Below are positions 1 through 12,143 of a stretch of DNA of 64,000 bases, in pieces. Numbering within the stretch: the stretch's first letter is position 1; the number at the start of each line of letters is the position of its first letter. Source of the DNA: Distichodus sexfasciatus (lineage: Eukaryota; Chordata; Actinopteri; Characiformes; Distichodontidae); NCBI GenBank assembly GCA_032718565.1, contig JAVGVS010000018.1, forward strand, positions 1,718,254 through 1,782,253, read 5' to 3'. The position numbers and the translations under genes are program-made. The notes beneath the pieces were generated by a model. It searched no databases, had not been told where the DNA came from, and was given only the letters and a program-made list of their open reading frames with translations.

Positions 1-1882
1 GGGGTTTCCTGTCTTTTAGGGGACACTGGTGACGCTCAGAGTGACGCTTGGATGCGCAGTAGATAACGGCTGATCACTCCTGCGTGTCTGACATTGCACT
101 CCACAGGAAGCCAAAGGCAATGAAGAGGATTCAGTGCCAAAATTAGAGGCAGCAGCTGCTCTGCCCTGCACCACCCCACACATCTGCCAAGTCATCCTGG
201 GCAGGGCTCGGAGGTGACTCCTGCACCAGCACTGCTGCCCTCACACACACACAAACACGTACACACACAAAATCATCATCGCCTGCGACACAAGCAGGAG
301 GAAATGCTGATACAGCTCCTTCCTCCTCCTCCACAACTGCATACATGCCACACGCACACAGACAAATCCTTCTGCATGCATAAGATGGATCTAATTCAGA
401 ATAGCATTTATTCCATTACACAATCTCCCTATCCTACAAGGAGGTGAAATCCAGTAGCAGAAAACAGAGAGGAAGCTTACAAAACAACGCCCAATTTCAG
501 ACCCACTAAAATATTTATCATTGTGCTGAACAGCAGGAGGGAGGAGAAGGAAGTCTGAACTGGATTAATCACCTCCGGGTCGTGACAGTCTCAGCTGCAA
601 TGCTCACGGGACACGAGAACGCAGCCGCAGGAAAAGAAAGGAGGAACCCCAGCGCCACCTCCTTAACACCCAGAGGTGTTACCTGTAATTACAGATTTTA
701 ATACAAAGGGAGGAGCTAATGGAGGGAGAAGAGGAGGAGGAGGGAGGAGAAAGAAGATGATGTTCCACAGGCTGGGCGTGTCTCTAGTCCCCATGGACTC
801 CCTCCTTCTCAGCTGAAGGTGACACCTCTCTCCACATGCTGTCTTTATGCACAAAGGCTGCTGCAGGAGATGAAACTCAAAACTCACCACGTCCCTTACA
901 TTCACAGACTAATCCACACAAGCACGGAAAGGATTACAAACACACATTCATTCAGGAAGTAGTACGTGAAGATAAGGCTGCACCATACATCAGCATCACA
1001 GGTCGGCATTAACGACGCAACGTGTGCAATGTCAAGGATGGCAAAATAAACATATCATGCTACAAATTTTTTGCTTGAGATAAGAGCTCACCCAGTTCTC
1101 GTTGCCCATAATTAACCTACCTCTATTCAAAATCTCCAAATAAAATTTCAGGGTTTGAAGATTCCAGTTATTAGAGTACAAAATTACTGCCCTATAAAAT
1201 CTCCCCAATCATTACACAGTGGCTAATTCTTAAAAAAACTATTCAAATCATGTGGTTAAAAACAAATTCTGTGTTTTTCTTTTAATAATGCAATGAAAAT
1301 TTTTGAAAAATGCCTTTCTTCCCAGTATCATGCAGCTCTACATAAGGTGACAAACTGCTCGCTATGCACAAGCATCATCTAAGTTTTCTACAACGCTGGG
1401 ATTTAACATAGCAGTGGAAACTGACAGGTGAGTAAAGCAGCTCCCAAACCTACATCTACGAATAAAACTAAACCAGAAAAGATTCCTCACAGTGATGCAA
1501 AACCCTGCATTCTGCTCTGCTGTTTAAACACACTGCAGACCCACGAGTGCTCTAGTGCCTCCACACCAGTGAGCTGACATCAAACTGGATCTCTGGTGCC
1601 TCCTAGTGGCTGCCTAAAGTCTCACACGCCAGCTTTACTGGACACGCCCAATAAGAGATGCAGCCTGGAGGCAGAGCCAGCGCTCCGTAAGTGCAAATAT
1701 ATGTACACACTGCAGTGATTATCCTAAATATATCGGGTGGGATGGAGAGATGGAGGGAGAGAGAGGCTGGCTAAAGGGATGAGTTATGATAACACTGCTG
1801 CTAGGCCTGAGGTGTTTTATGAGGCACTTAGTTACCCATCTAAGTGCTGAGGGCAGAATATAGATTGCTCCATCATTACCCT

Positions 1883-1908
1883 ACACACACACACACACAC
1901 ACACACAC
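1883..1908. repeat. (AC)13 microsatellite
   Basis: An uninterrupted AC dinucleotide run downstream of stxbp6. Confidence 0.97.
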
Positions 1909-2069
1909 GTCTAACTGACTGCGTCATTAATTATTGGACTAAATTGCTGGTGAGACTACAGAGATGAAACAAAAGCAGTGAGTAAAAGCCAGGTTCTCCC
2001 CTGCCAGAGCTGCTAAAAGCTTTACACGGTGAGTGCAGTAGTGCAGTGCAGAGGTGAACACATACCTTT

Positions 2070-2345
2070 TAACAGAAGGAGTAGACGATAACGACAGCGA
2101 AGGAGGAGGTGGGTGCAGAAAAAAGTGGTGGAGGAAGAAGGTGGAATAACATGAAGGGAGAAGAGAAGAGACAAGGTTGCAAATGAAGAAGGGAGAAGAA
2201 ACGAGGTGGAAGAAGAAGAAAAAGGTAGAGGAGAAGGAAGGTGGAAGAAGAAGAAGGTAGAGGAAGAAGAAGAAGAAGAAGAAGACGGAAGAAGAAGAGA
2301 GAGGAGGAGGAGGAACAATGTGAAAGTGAAAGAGAACGAAGATGG
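2070..2345. repeat. Purine-rich GAA/GGA tract
   Basis: The plus strand is almost all A and G, with many GAAGAA and GAGGAAG units. In stxbp6 transcript sense it is a UUC/UCC-rich pyrimidine tract. The open frames seen on both strands are low-complexity artefacts. Such tracts can form triplex DNA and, if transcribed, bind PTB-type proteins. Confidence 0.9.
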
Positions 2346-2670
2346 GTCACTATTACACAGCTTCTGCTGGACCTCAAAAGACCAAGTGTTCGGCCTCTTT
2401 CACTCTCATCCATTTCAATGTGGCACCACTTCTACTATGTCACCATAAGAGAACCTTCAATCTTGAATCAGCATTTTATTAAAGTGAATCATGCATTAGC
2501 TGTGAGAATGTGCTCATCAGATGGTACACACCATGGCTCCGGATGAGTTAAATTAGCCTTATACAGGAACTGTACATTTTTAAAACCTTTTTATATTGGA
2601 TTAATTAATGTTAGTTAAGTCATGTATTCAAACATAAGGGGGACATCAATGAGATTCAAATTCATATATG

Positions 2671-3306
2671 TGACCCTCCGCGGCAAAACCAGTCGCTTGT
2701 CGCAACAGAGGTTTCTGAGAAAAACGAGCGTTTATGTATATGGGGAAAATTTTGGATTTATTGTTTTTTGTGTTTTGAAACAGTGGAAAGTCTATACTGT
2801 ACTGTTGTGAATAAATTTCGCTGAAAAACTTACCCTTTCCATCCTAAAAATGGGACTTTCTTCAGGTGAGGAATTCAATCCCAGCAGAATGTTAAAAGTT
2901 TCTGTTTTGACCGCTCTGCTTCAATATTTACGATAAATCCACTGGTTGACTAGCGTGAAGATATTTCTCTGGAATCCATCTTTGTCTCCCGAGTTCAGTT
3001 TACCTAACGCAGGTAGGCTATCCGTGTGGCTGTGAATGCAGCGTAGGCTACCGTAAATGCAAGCGTAGCCACGACCGCACCAAGCGTCTGTGAGTGCTAC
3101 GTTGATCGTCAACTTCAGAGGCAGAATTCTCCGTTTCTCATTTGGCGTGACAGGAGAAACCCGACTCCTTTGGATGTTGATATCTCAGTCATATGTCGTC
3201 CGATTCATTCGATATAGGTATCGATTTTGAAGTTTGATTTATGAAAACATAATAACTCAATTTTGAAAATTTGCGACAAGTGACTGGTTTTGCCGTGGAG
3301 GGTCAC
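2671..3306 (+). mobile_element. TIR element family 1, copy A (full length, about 640 bp)
   Basis: It begins GTGACCCTCCGCGGCAAAAC and ends with the inverse, GTTTTGCCGTGGAGGGTCAC, with the inverted match extending inward through the GCGACAAG motif. ATAT flanks both ends as a possible 4-bp target duplication. The interior matches copies B, C, D and E. No transposase frame is seen, so it is a non-autonomous DNA element. The superfamily is not clear. Confidence 0.9.
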
Positions 3307-3401
3307 ATATCCACAAAGGCAATGCCTCAAAGAAAACCACAAACATTAAACGTTAAAACCCTCAAGAACACGGCTGAGAAATGCATCTTCTTTACTATTT
3401 A

Positions 3402-3525
3402 AGTGAGTATTTGTCATTGTGAACACATGACACCACAGTACAGCACACAGTGCACCACAACAAAATGTGACCTCTGCATTTGACCCCTCCGTGAACGAGC
3501 AGTGGGCAGCTTTTTTGGGGCCGTG
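3402..3525 (-). mobile_element. tRNA-derived SINE family 1, 3' partial copy
   Basis: The stretch from AAGTGAGTATTTGTCATTG to the GAGCAGTGGGCAGC motif matches the 3' body of the SINEs near 18.4, 31.7 and 58.2 kb. The tRNA-like head is absent. Confidence 0.8.
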
Positions 3526-5117
3526 CCCACGGACCTCAAAAATAACTTTTAAACCATGTGTTAAGTGTCAAAAATAATTGATCAAAAATTGATATTTGAA
3601 AAAAATGCAGATGAACACTTAAGAGGACAACGGCAAAGGTTTGTTAACATTGAACACATTCAAAACACCTTTATTAAACAAGGAACATGTGACAGAATCA
3701 CAACACAGTATCATGATGCAGAGGTGTGCTAAAAAAGATGGCGGTGCGTAACAATATTTCGACGGCAGCTGATTATGTGCTAAACTGTGTAGTCTGTTCT
3801 GTATTTTGACTTTTACTGAACTAAAAACCACAAAGTAACACCACCATAAAACATTTGGTCAATGAAGTGAAGCGTTTTTTCGTAAACATCATACAAACTC
3901 TAAAAATGACTACCTTAAAACTTCATTTTTCATGAGATTTACTCATTTTAAACCTCTAAAAGGATCCAATCACACAAAATTCATGAGTGAGTTAGGAAAA
4001 AACACTTACACTGTTAAAAGGCCCTTGATAACGGCAGTATACGATGGTTAGTATGTAATATCACTTCTCAACTAAAATAACCTCTTATACTGTTAATATA
4101 TCATGTTAAAATATTTCCACCTAATATATTACATTTAACTGTTGTAAAAGAACATGATTACTGACAAGGCTTGTGAATTTTAAAGGTTAAAGTTTTTATC
4201 AAGGGAATAAAGGGCCGTAGAGAACTGTGTCCACGTAACATCCAACTTCTCCCCATACGGTCATAAAGCTTTTGTCGGACACCAGACCTTTAAATTGGGT
4301 ACAAAGTAAACATGAAACTAAATGCTGATTTATATTCGAGCAGTGTTTTACTAAAGGAGGTGCACTAAGCACTTTTATTTTGCTTTGTGAGTTTATTCTA
4401 AACATTTTTCACCTTAAACTGATGACCCTTTTTATCAGTTTAACACAGTTTAAACATTGCATTTAAACATTTTCTAATCACGTTTTGGTATGAAAAAGTA
4501 AAAAATAGTATTTTTTTTACTAATCAATTCTGACTTCATTATTACACTCTTACACTATAGATCCAGCACATATTAAGAGAGTTTTTGGTGGGAAACACAT
4601 AGCTATCAGTCGTCAGGCAGTGACTATCAGTCCATTAAGCAACACTCAGCCGCATCTACATACACATCTAACAACCACTACTGACTCTGAAAACTATGTT
4701 TCTATTATGACATGTGCGGGCCACAGGGATATAGTCAAGTCTTTAGGCGATGGCTAACAAACCGCTTTGTCCCGAGTAGATTTAGACCTTCCATAACTAT
4801 CCAGTGCTCCCCATTTTCATTCAGCTGGTCCCGATGCTCGCGCTCCTCTCTTCCCTGCACAGTGTGTGAAAGGGACTGGAAGAAAGGAGCCACAAAACCA
4901 AAAAAGTCTTAAAGCTGTGTGTTGACTCACAACAGTCAGTGGACCAGACTGTCCTATACACAGACTCCAGCTCCCTCTTGTGGAAATGTCAGGAGGAAGC
5001 AAAAAAGAAAGTTAATTCATAATACTCATCTTAGTGTGAGATTATTTAAAAAAAGAATAAAATCCACTGTTTATGTGCCAGCCTTGCTTGGCAGAACCCT
5101 CTGAGATCTGGCACAGT

Positions 5118-5141
5118 TTAACACTTGTGCTTCATGGCCAG
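5118..5141 (-). CDS. stxbp6: stxbp6 coding exon 5, last seven codons and stop
   Basis: On the minus strand a pyrimidine tract ending TTTTTTCTTACAG is followed by codons for LAMKHKC and TAA. This is the conserved C-terminus of amisyn. It joins in frame to the phase 0 end of exon 4 and brings the protein to exactly 210 residues. The coding part is only 24 nt, so a plain ORF scan misses it. The rest of the exon continues as 3' UTR to lower coordinates. The terminal cysteine is near the end but is not a CAAX box. Confidence 0.92.
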   Translation of the reverse strand: MAMKHKC

Positions 5142-8100
5142 CTGTAAGAAAAAAAAGAGAGAGAGAAAGATGGAGAGAAAAGAAAGTGAGAGAGAGGTCA
5201 TTTAGAAACTCTGGCTGCTAGAACAGCCGGTGAGACAGAGCAGAACCAGAATGATGCAAAAGCTCACAGCCCACACAGAGACACAGACAGATGCAGAAAG
5301 AGGCACGCAGAGAATAATTTTTCATTGCCAAGCGCATGCAAGCTGTCCATCAGAACAGATCTTTTTTTTTTTCCACAGGATTTCGCAAGAAAGTGTCAGT
5401 TTAAGGTGAAACAAACCCTATGTTCCAGAAGTCTAGAAGGTTCCATGCGTATCGGGTGCTCTCCAAAAAATACTGCAGTCCCCCGTCCTCTGTGTCTCAT
5501 TCATCTTAGAGATCATTAATCTCATTAATCGTTAACGAGCATTCTAACACATAGCAGGAAGCAGCTCATTATAGGAAAGGCGGAAACACCATCTCATGCA
5601 CAGCTGGACTGGTCAGGCACTTAAACAGCCGCCATGCACAAAGCAAGCAGGAGGGGGCAGCAAAGCAACAGAAATACAATAAGCACAGAGGAGCACAAAT
5701 ACACATCATCATCATCATCATCCTATCATCATCATCAATCACTGCATTCGGCTTGTAGGATGAGACAGAGCAAGTGCTACACTAAATGTACAGTAACTTT
5801 ATGAAAATATTTAAACTACTGACAGGTCACACTTATTCCGATTTTTTAACAGTACTTTACATTGTAAGTTATATTGCATTAGGCGGCTTATGAAGCTCAT
5901 TCATTGTCGACAGTTTCCTTTAAAAGTTGCATGAGCATAAGATCTCTGCAAAGAAAATGTTTAAACTATAAAACAACCATAAAAGGAAACAACCATCAGA
6001 GTGAACAGTAGGACAGTAGGAGGGAAATGATACTGAAGGCCCCCATACAGGAGCTTTATGGGCCTTCATATTTTACTGCCAAAAGAAAATCACCTACTCT
6101 CCTGGCCACTCAGTTTCAGCCGGCAGAACCCAAAACAGAGCCGGACGCATTAAAACACTGCCCATCTGCACCGTTATTATACAGCCACGCTTCTGATTTC
6201 AACACCCATTTTTCAGGACTCTCGTGAAGGTAAACCGGCCTTAAACACGTTAATAAGCCTCTCCCGTTGAGCTAAACTTAATTTCACCAAACATTTAATG
6301 ATGGAACGACAGGTAGGCAGAGCCCCTCCCTAACAGAAGCCCAAGGGGGCTGACAGAATGTTATTAGAAGTTGTAAACGGATGAAACATGCACTGACAAT
6401 GTTAGCAGGAGGACATTTAATCCCATTAGCTTAAGTGCTTTTGCAGATATGCAATTAGTATGGGTGGGTGCGCTTCAATGCGAAAGATGTGTGACAGGGG
6501 AAGGCTTAAAAAGCAGACACAGCCCTCTGACGGGAGCACGGGGAACAATCAGGCGTCTTAAAAAGCTGCGAGTTTCTAATGAAGTTCGCCAAGGTCAGAA
6601 TAACGCCCTGCAAAACGGCAACAGCGTAATTATATCTACTGAATGAGCATGAGCTCATTAGAAGCTGCAGATCTCCTGTATAACAATATTTCATATACAG
6701 ACACTGATCCAGAGGGGTTTATTTTGCAGAGAGGGGTTTTGTAGCATAAAGTTGCATACGACCAACGCTAGACGTCCCCATTAGCTTTAACTTCATCTCA
6801 AGAAGTTGTTTATGTCGATCAATTTTTACGCAGCAAGCAATCTATTACCACAGCCACCAGTTGGCACAAGTTGAGCACTACGCACTGCACTGATACTGTT
6901 TGCGTCTTGCTATAAAATGTGAGATGACATGGGTGAGAGTGGGGTTAAAACAGAAAGTAAGCGTCTCTGAATAAGTGCTCTGGACACATGCTGGATGCAC
7001 TAATATAATTTAAACCCTAGTTCATCACATTGGAAATATCAGTTCAAACACAGCAAACAGAAGACGTGACGTAAGTGTCAATTCCATTTCAATACGTTCA
7101 TCAAAATGACCTAAGTGGTAATTTATGATCTAACAATGTTTTTCATATTGCAACAGATACAATGATAATAATAATTACATGGGAGAACTGGAAACAGCTG
7201 TTCTTTGCTGGCTCTTTAATGTGTCGATTTGTTTGTTAGGAATCAAAGTGTCGTAGTTGGGTCTGCTTTTCAAAAGCCTGATCAAAGCAGCTACAATGTG
7301 ACTCTGCCTGCATTTGTGCAGTATTTTACAACTCTGATCATTCATGATAGTCAGTATTTTCTGCATTTCTGACTTGGAATAATCTGAACTATATTACGAC
7401 ACTGTTAAACTTGCTGGTATGCATATTTATCAACTGTGGTTATCAGTCAGAAAATCAACCTGCACTATTTGGTGCATCTGTAAAACAAACGTGGAACACA
7501 GCGAAGGCGAGTCAAAAGGACCTGACATGGAAGAACGTGCAGCATTTTAAAGCCCCCTGCGCTTTTTAATGGTGGGGTGAATTTAGGCAGGGTTTCATGT
7601 GAGATGGAGTGTTACCTTGTGTGCCGTATCAGCAAACTGCTGGGCGCTGTTCATCATGTCTGCTGTTTTATCCTCTACCAGGCCCAGTCTCTCTCCACGC
7701 TCGTTTAGGGCCTGACTGGCCTTCTGCACAGCACTGCTCACGCTGTCGGCTGCAGAGTGGAGGATGCTGTTACCTGTACACACACGTAAACATACACGTA
7801 CATACACAGACACACACACACGCAAAAGATAGCAGGAGGTCACATTACTATGTTCTGTAAAGTCAACATCAATCTTTTTAAACTACCTAATGCTACATTC
7901 ACACCAAGAGCTACTAAAGCTGTAAAACGGTCGGAAGCAAGTGACTTTCTATTGACAAAAGCCAGAAGAGAGATAAGAGCAACAAAAGCGACGCCCGTCA
8001 AGGTTTGGGCGACTACAGCGAGGAAAAATGTTGAAGATGGCTTAACTTTACGCAAGCTAGTTATGGCGCGTTTTGGAAGAAAACCACCAGCAACCAATCG

Positions 8101-11100
8101 GAATGTAGACATTCTTCGCTTGTGAGAATCCCAGAGAACATCAAAATGATTCGTAAAAAGCCGATCACGGTGATCGCAGGGCAGACTGACTTATATGATC
8201 CAACCCTTTTCGCCTTCAATGATTGTTACAAGAAAGCACAGCCGTGGGATGAAGTGTCTGGGTTCAACGCTACTTTGCACACTGAATTATTATTAACATA
8301 TTTTTCAAATGTAAAAACTGCAAAACTTTAATTTAGATAATTCTGTTCTTGGCTGTAATTTGATCCATGAGCCTCTGCTTGTCAGGAGCTCTTGTATTTG
8401 AGTATAGTTTTTTGGGCTGCAACAACAGCAAAATGGAACATTCTAATGACATTATGAGCGACATGGGCGACAAGAGCAAACAAAAATATTTTACCACAAG
8501 CTTTTTAAGCGTCTTCAGCACTTTTGCAGCTTTAGCAGCTCTTGGTGTAAACGTAGCATAAGGGACTTCAATTTAGTGCCGGTACTAAGTGTAGATAATC
8601 TCTAATTGCACTGGAAGTAGTTTAAGGCCCTATCCACACAGGCGTTGGAAGCTTGATTGCGCTTGATTGACTTCAGTGAGGCGTTACATTGGCATTCGTT
8701 TGACGCTGTTTAACCTGAACCTGCAGCCCAATTTGTAATTCGGTGTGTTTACCTGTGGGGGCAGTAATCAGTCTGTCCAAAGTGTTTACCCGTGTGCCGA
8801 AATATACAAGTTAAAAAATATATAATATATATTCAAATGTAAAAGAGGAAATGTAAAAAAAAAAAAAGCTCTGTGGCACATGAAGGAAATTAGTCTCTGT
8901 GCTGCACAGTTGGTTTGGTATAATGACGTCACATGGAATTGTATATTTAAAAATAAATCAATAAATAACTTGGGGTGGCACGGTGGCGCTGTGGTTAGCG
9001 CCGCCGCCTCACAGCGAGAAGGTCCTGTGTTCGAACCCCAGGGACAGCCTTTCTGTGTGGAGTTTGCATGCTCTCCCCGTGTTGGTGTGGGTTTACAGCT
9101 GATTTAGACGTGCGTGTGGACTAGGCCTTAGACACAAAGAGCACCAAACAGCTGTCTGTTCGTATAAACGAGGGTGTAAATCATCACAATATGATAATTC
9201 AATGGTTAATGATTCGATGTCTGCCAATTTCATGTCTTCCAGCAATCGATAGATAGTACGTTCATTTATGTCATTCACTCTCACTAATTCCTCAGCATGA
9301 CCACACATTTAAATGAAAAACAACCTCCTCTTTAAATAAAATAGACCTCATGTTCAACATAAAGTGCCCTGTTTGCTAAGTGAGGGACATAACAATATGT
9401 ATGACACCTGCTTGACTCTGCACGGCAAAACCAGTCGCTTGTCGCAAATCTTCAATTTTATTATGTTTTCATGAAAGGGCATAAATCAAGCTTCAAAACG
9501 ATACCTATATGGAACGAATCGGACGACATATGACTGAGATATCAACATTCAAAGGAGTCTGGTTTCTCCTGTCACGCCAAGTGAGAAACTGAGAAATCTG
9601 CCTTTGAAGTTGACTATCGACGTAGCACTCACAGACGCTCGGTGCGGTCGCGGCTATGTTTGCATTTATGGTAGCCTACGCTGCATTCACAGCCACACGG
9701 ACAGCCTACCTGCGTTAGGTTAACTGAACTCGGGAGACGAAGATGGATTCCGGAGAAATATCTTCACGCTAGTCAACCAGTGGATTTACCGTAAATATTG
9801 AAGTAGAGCGGTCAAAACAGAAACTTTTAACATTCTGCTGGAATTGAATTCCTCACCTCAAGAAAGTCACGTTTTTAGGATGTAAAGGGTAAGTTTTTCA
9901 GCGAAATTTACTCACAACAGTACAGTATAGACCTTCCACTGTTTCAAAACACTAAAAACAAAAAATCCAAAATTTTACCCCACGCAACATAAACGGTCGT
10001 TATTCTCGGAAACCTCCATTGCGACAAGCGACTGGTTTTGCCGTGCAGAGTCACATATTTGCTCGATCCTATAGTCTTGCTGATCACTGAATTAACGTAT
10101 TAATGTACACTGAGGTATTGTTACAACCCTAATATACACATTGTTCAATCAGAAACAGAAGTACAGCAGTAAACTGTATTCAGTTTCCGTAGATTTTTTG
10201 CAGTAAACAACAGGCAGCTGCACTTCTTGTGTTCCCAAAAGAACTTACAAACACATACAAACATCAGCAGTGCTTAGAAACTCTGCAGAATCCCAGCTCT
10301 CTTCTTAATCTGAAGTCGATAATAAAGCATTGCAATAACTGAAATGAGTCCAAGTGTGTTTTAGTCACTTTTTCCAGTCCTTTTCCAGAGGGCTGATAGT
10401 GGAGGATACTTCTGCCAAAACATCGGCACAGCTGAAACGCTACACTGACTGATTTCATGTTTCCAGACGGCTCTCCCAAAGCTCACAGAAGCTGTCGCTG
10501 AAGTTGGTTGGAAGTTTCAGGCTAACATTTCAAATTCCATGTTTCAGGTCTTTATCATCTTACCAAGTATAATTGCAAACCCACTACACATTGCTTGAAA
10601 AGAAGCAGATGCAGGTAAAATTATGCCGTTGCCCTCACTGCTTGTTTTGGCTGCACTGTTATTGAATTAAATGTTTCTCATCTCTGATATAGTGATGACT
10701 TGGAGAGTTTCTGTCTTTTGTCATAATTAAGCCTGACTCCACTGTACGAAGACATAGTTAATGATGTGCAATTACAATTGCGGCTCTTGCAATCAGAAAA
10801 TAGCATCCAGTCCATTTGAGAACTGACATAAAATACCGAATTTGAAACCATTTTACAGACATTTAGTCTTTAAAATCAAAATGATGGCGGCCTGCGTCTT
10901 TGTAAGCCCCACGATTACATTGTTCAGGACTCCCAACCTCCCACTATCTCTCATACACACACACACACACACACACACACCAGTCAGTGACACTCACAAC
11001 ACCAACAAACAAAAGCCTCTTTTTTGCAGTGTTCTAAGTTCCAAACAAACACTTCTTCACAAGAACACCACGTTTGCAGCAAAATGTGATCTGACAGCAC

Positions 11101-12107
11101 CAGATATATCAAGGTCTGGAAACAAAAAGTGGCTTCAGATCAGCTCCAGGAACAATGCGATCCCCTCACATGATTGAGAACAGGGTGGAACAGGAGGCTG
11201 TTGATACAGCGGTGCCATTTGACCCCCAGCAGTGAGGAGGCGGAGGGAGTGGACTACAGGCCTGCCAAAGCTGCTGGTCTGATAAGGGATCTGACCTGGC
11301 TTTTTCAAGAGAACAGCATTGGAAAAGTTCTCTCACAGACCTCAACTCATCCTACTGACGAGCTGCCTGGTGCTCTGGAGGAGAAATCGAGCCATTACCA
11401 CAGCACGATAACATTTTCTTTCAATCAGAGTTTTTCAGTTCAATCATCCCACAAAGCCACTCCGTATATCTTAAAATCTGACTTCTGAGTTGCTGTGCAC
11501 TGTGGAATTCAACCAGAATGCTGAAGCATGATTCAGAGAAGTTTGTTACAAAAGCCTACCGCTTCTCTGCTTTCGTACATTCCAAAAATAACAAGTCGTC
11601 TGGTTTAAAAAGACATCCCTCGGATGTGAGATCACACAAGGCAGTAAAACGTCGACCCCTCACTGCTCACCTGACCAGCTTGAAGTCATCAGATTCACAA
11701 GAAGGTGGTCACGGAGGAAATGAAGCTCAGGCCTTTGGCCCTGTGAAGGAGGCTTTTAACCCTCTTCTGGAATTTACTGCCAAACATGCACTACATCATC
11801 TCTCTCTCTCTCTCTCTCTCTCCATATCCCTCTCTTTTTCTTATCTCTTCTCCAGTCTTTCATTCTTGCACGTTTGTTCTTTCCTCCCACACCCAACTAT
11901 CTCTCTTCTGCTCTTACTATTGTATACTTTTTTCTCTCACACACATGATCACACACATGGACACGCAAACATGCAACACTTTTCATGTGTCTCTCGGTCT
12001 TTACCTGTCATTCTCTCAAACAGTCGTTCCCATATCTCTCCAACACACCTTTTCCCCTCGTTTCTCTTTCACACTGTTCCTGTCAGTCTCTCACACACTC
12101 TTATCTG

Positions 12108-12143
<36 letters not shown>

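Larger units (their letters stand above)
1..5117 (-). other. stxbp6 3' UTR and downstream intergenic DNA
   Basis: No open frame here looks coding. Candidate minus-strand AATAAA signals (TTTATT on the plus strand) are at 4374-4379, 3670-3675, 2475-2480 and 407-412. The first lies about 740 nt past the stop codon and is the simplest choice, but longer isoforms are possible. The region also holds a purine-rich tract, a CA repeat, a 640-bp TIR element and a partial SINE. The end of the transcript cannot be fixed from sequence alone. Confidence 0.6.

Noticed and set aside
2022..2546. Several overlapping open frames on both strands
   Set aside because: They are made of Ser/Leu/Phe or Glu/Arg/Lys runs from the GAA-rich tract and are low-complexity artefacts.
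2921..3112. A 63-residue open frame inside TIR family 1 copy A that looked protein-like and partly shared by copies B and D
   Set aside because: Copies B and D have a TAA inside the frame, so copy A is open only through point change. No start, domain or homologue is recognised.
7840..8125. Opposed 90-residue open frames on both strands in the Harbinger-like element
   Set aside because: They lie over the subterminal inverted repeat and show no transposase motif. Only the short MADF-like motif to the right was kept, with low confidence.
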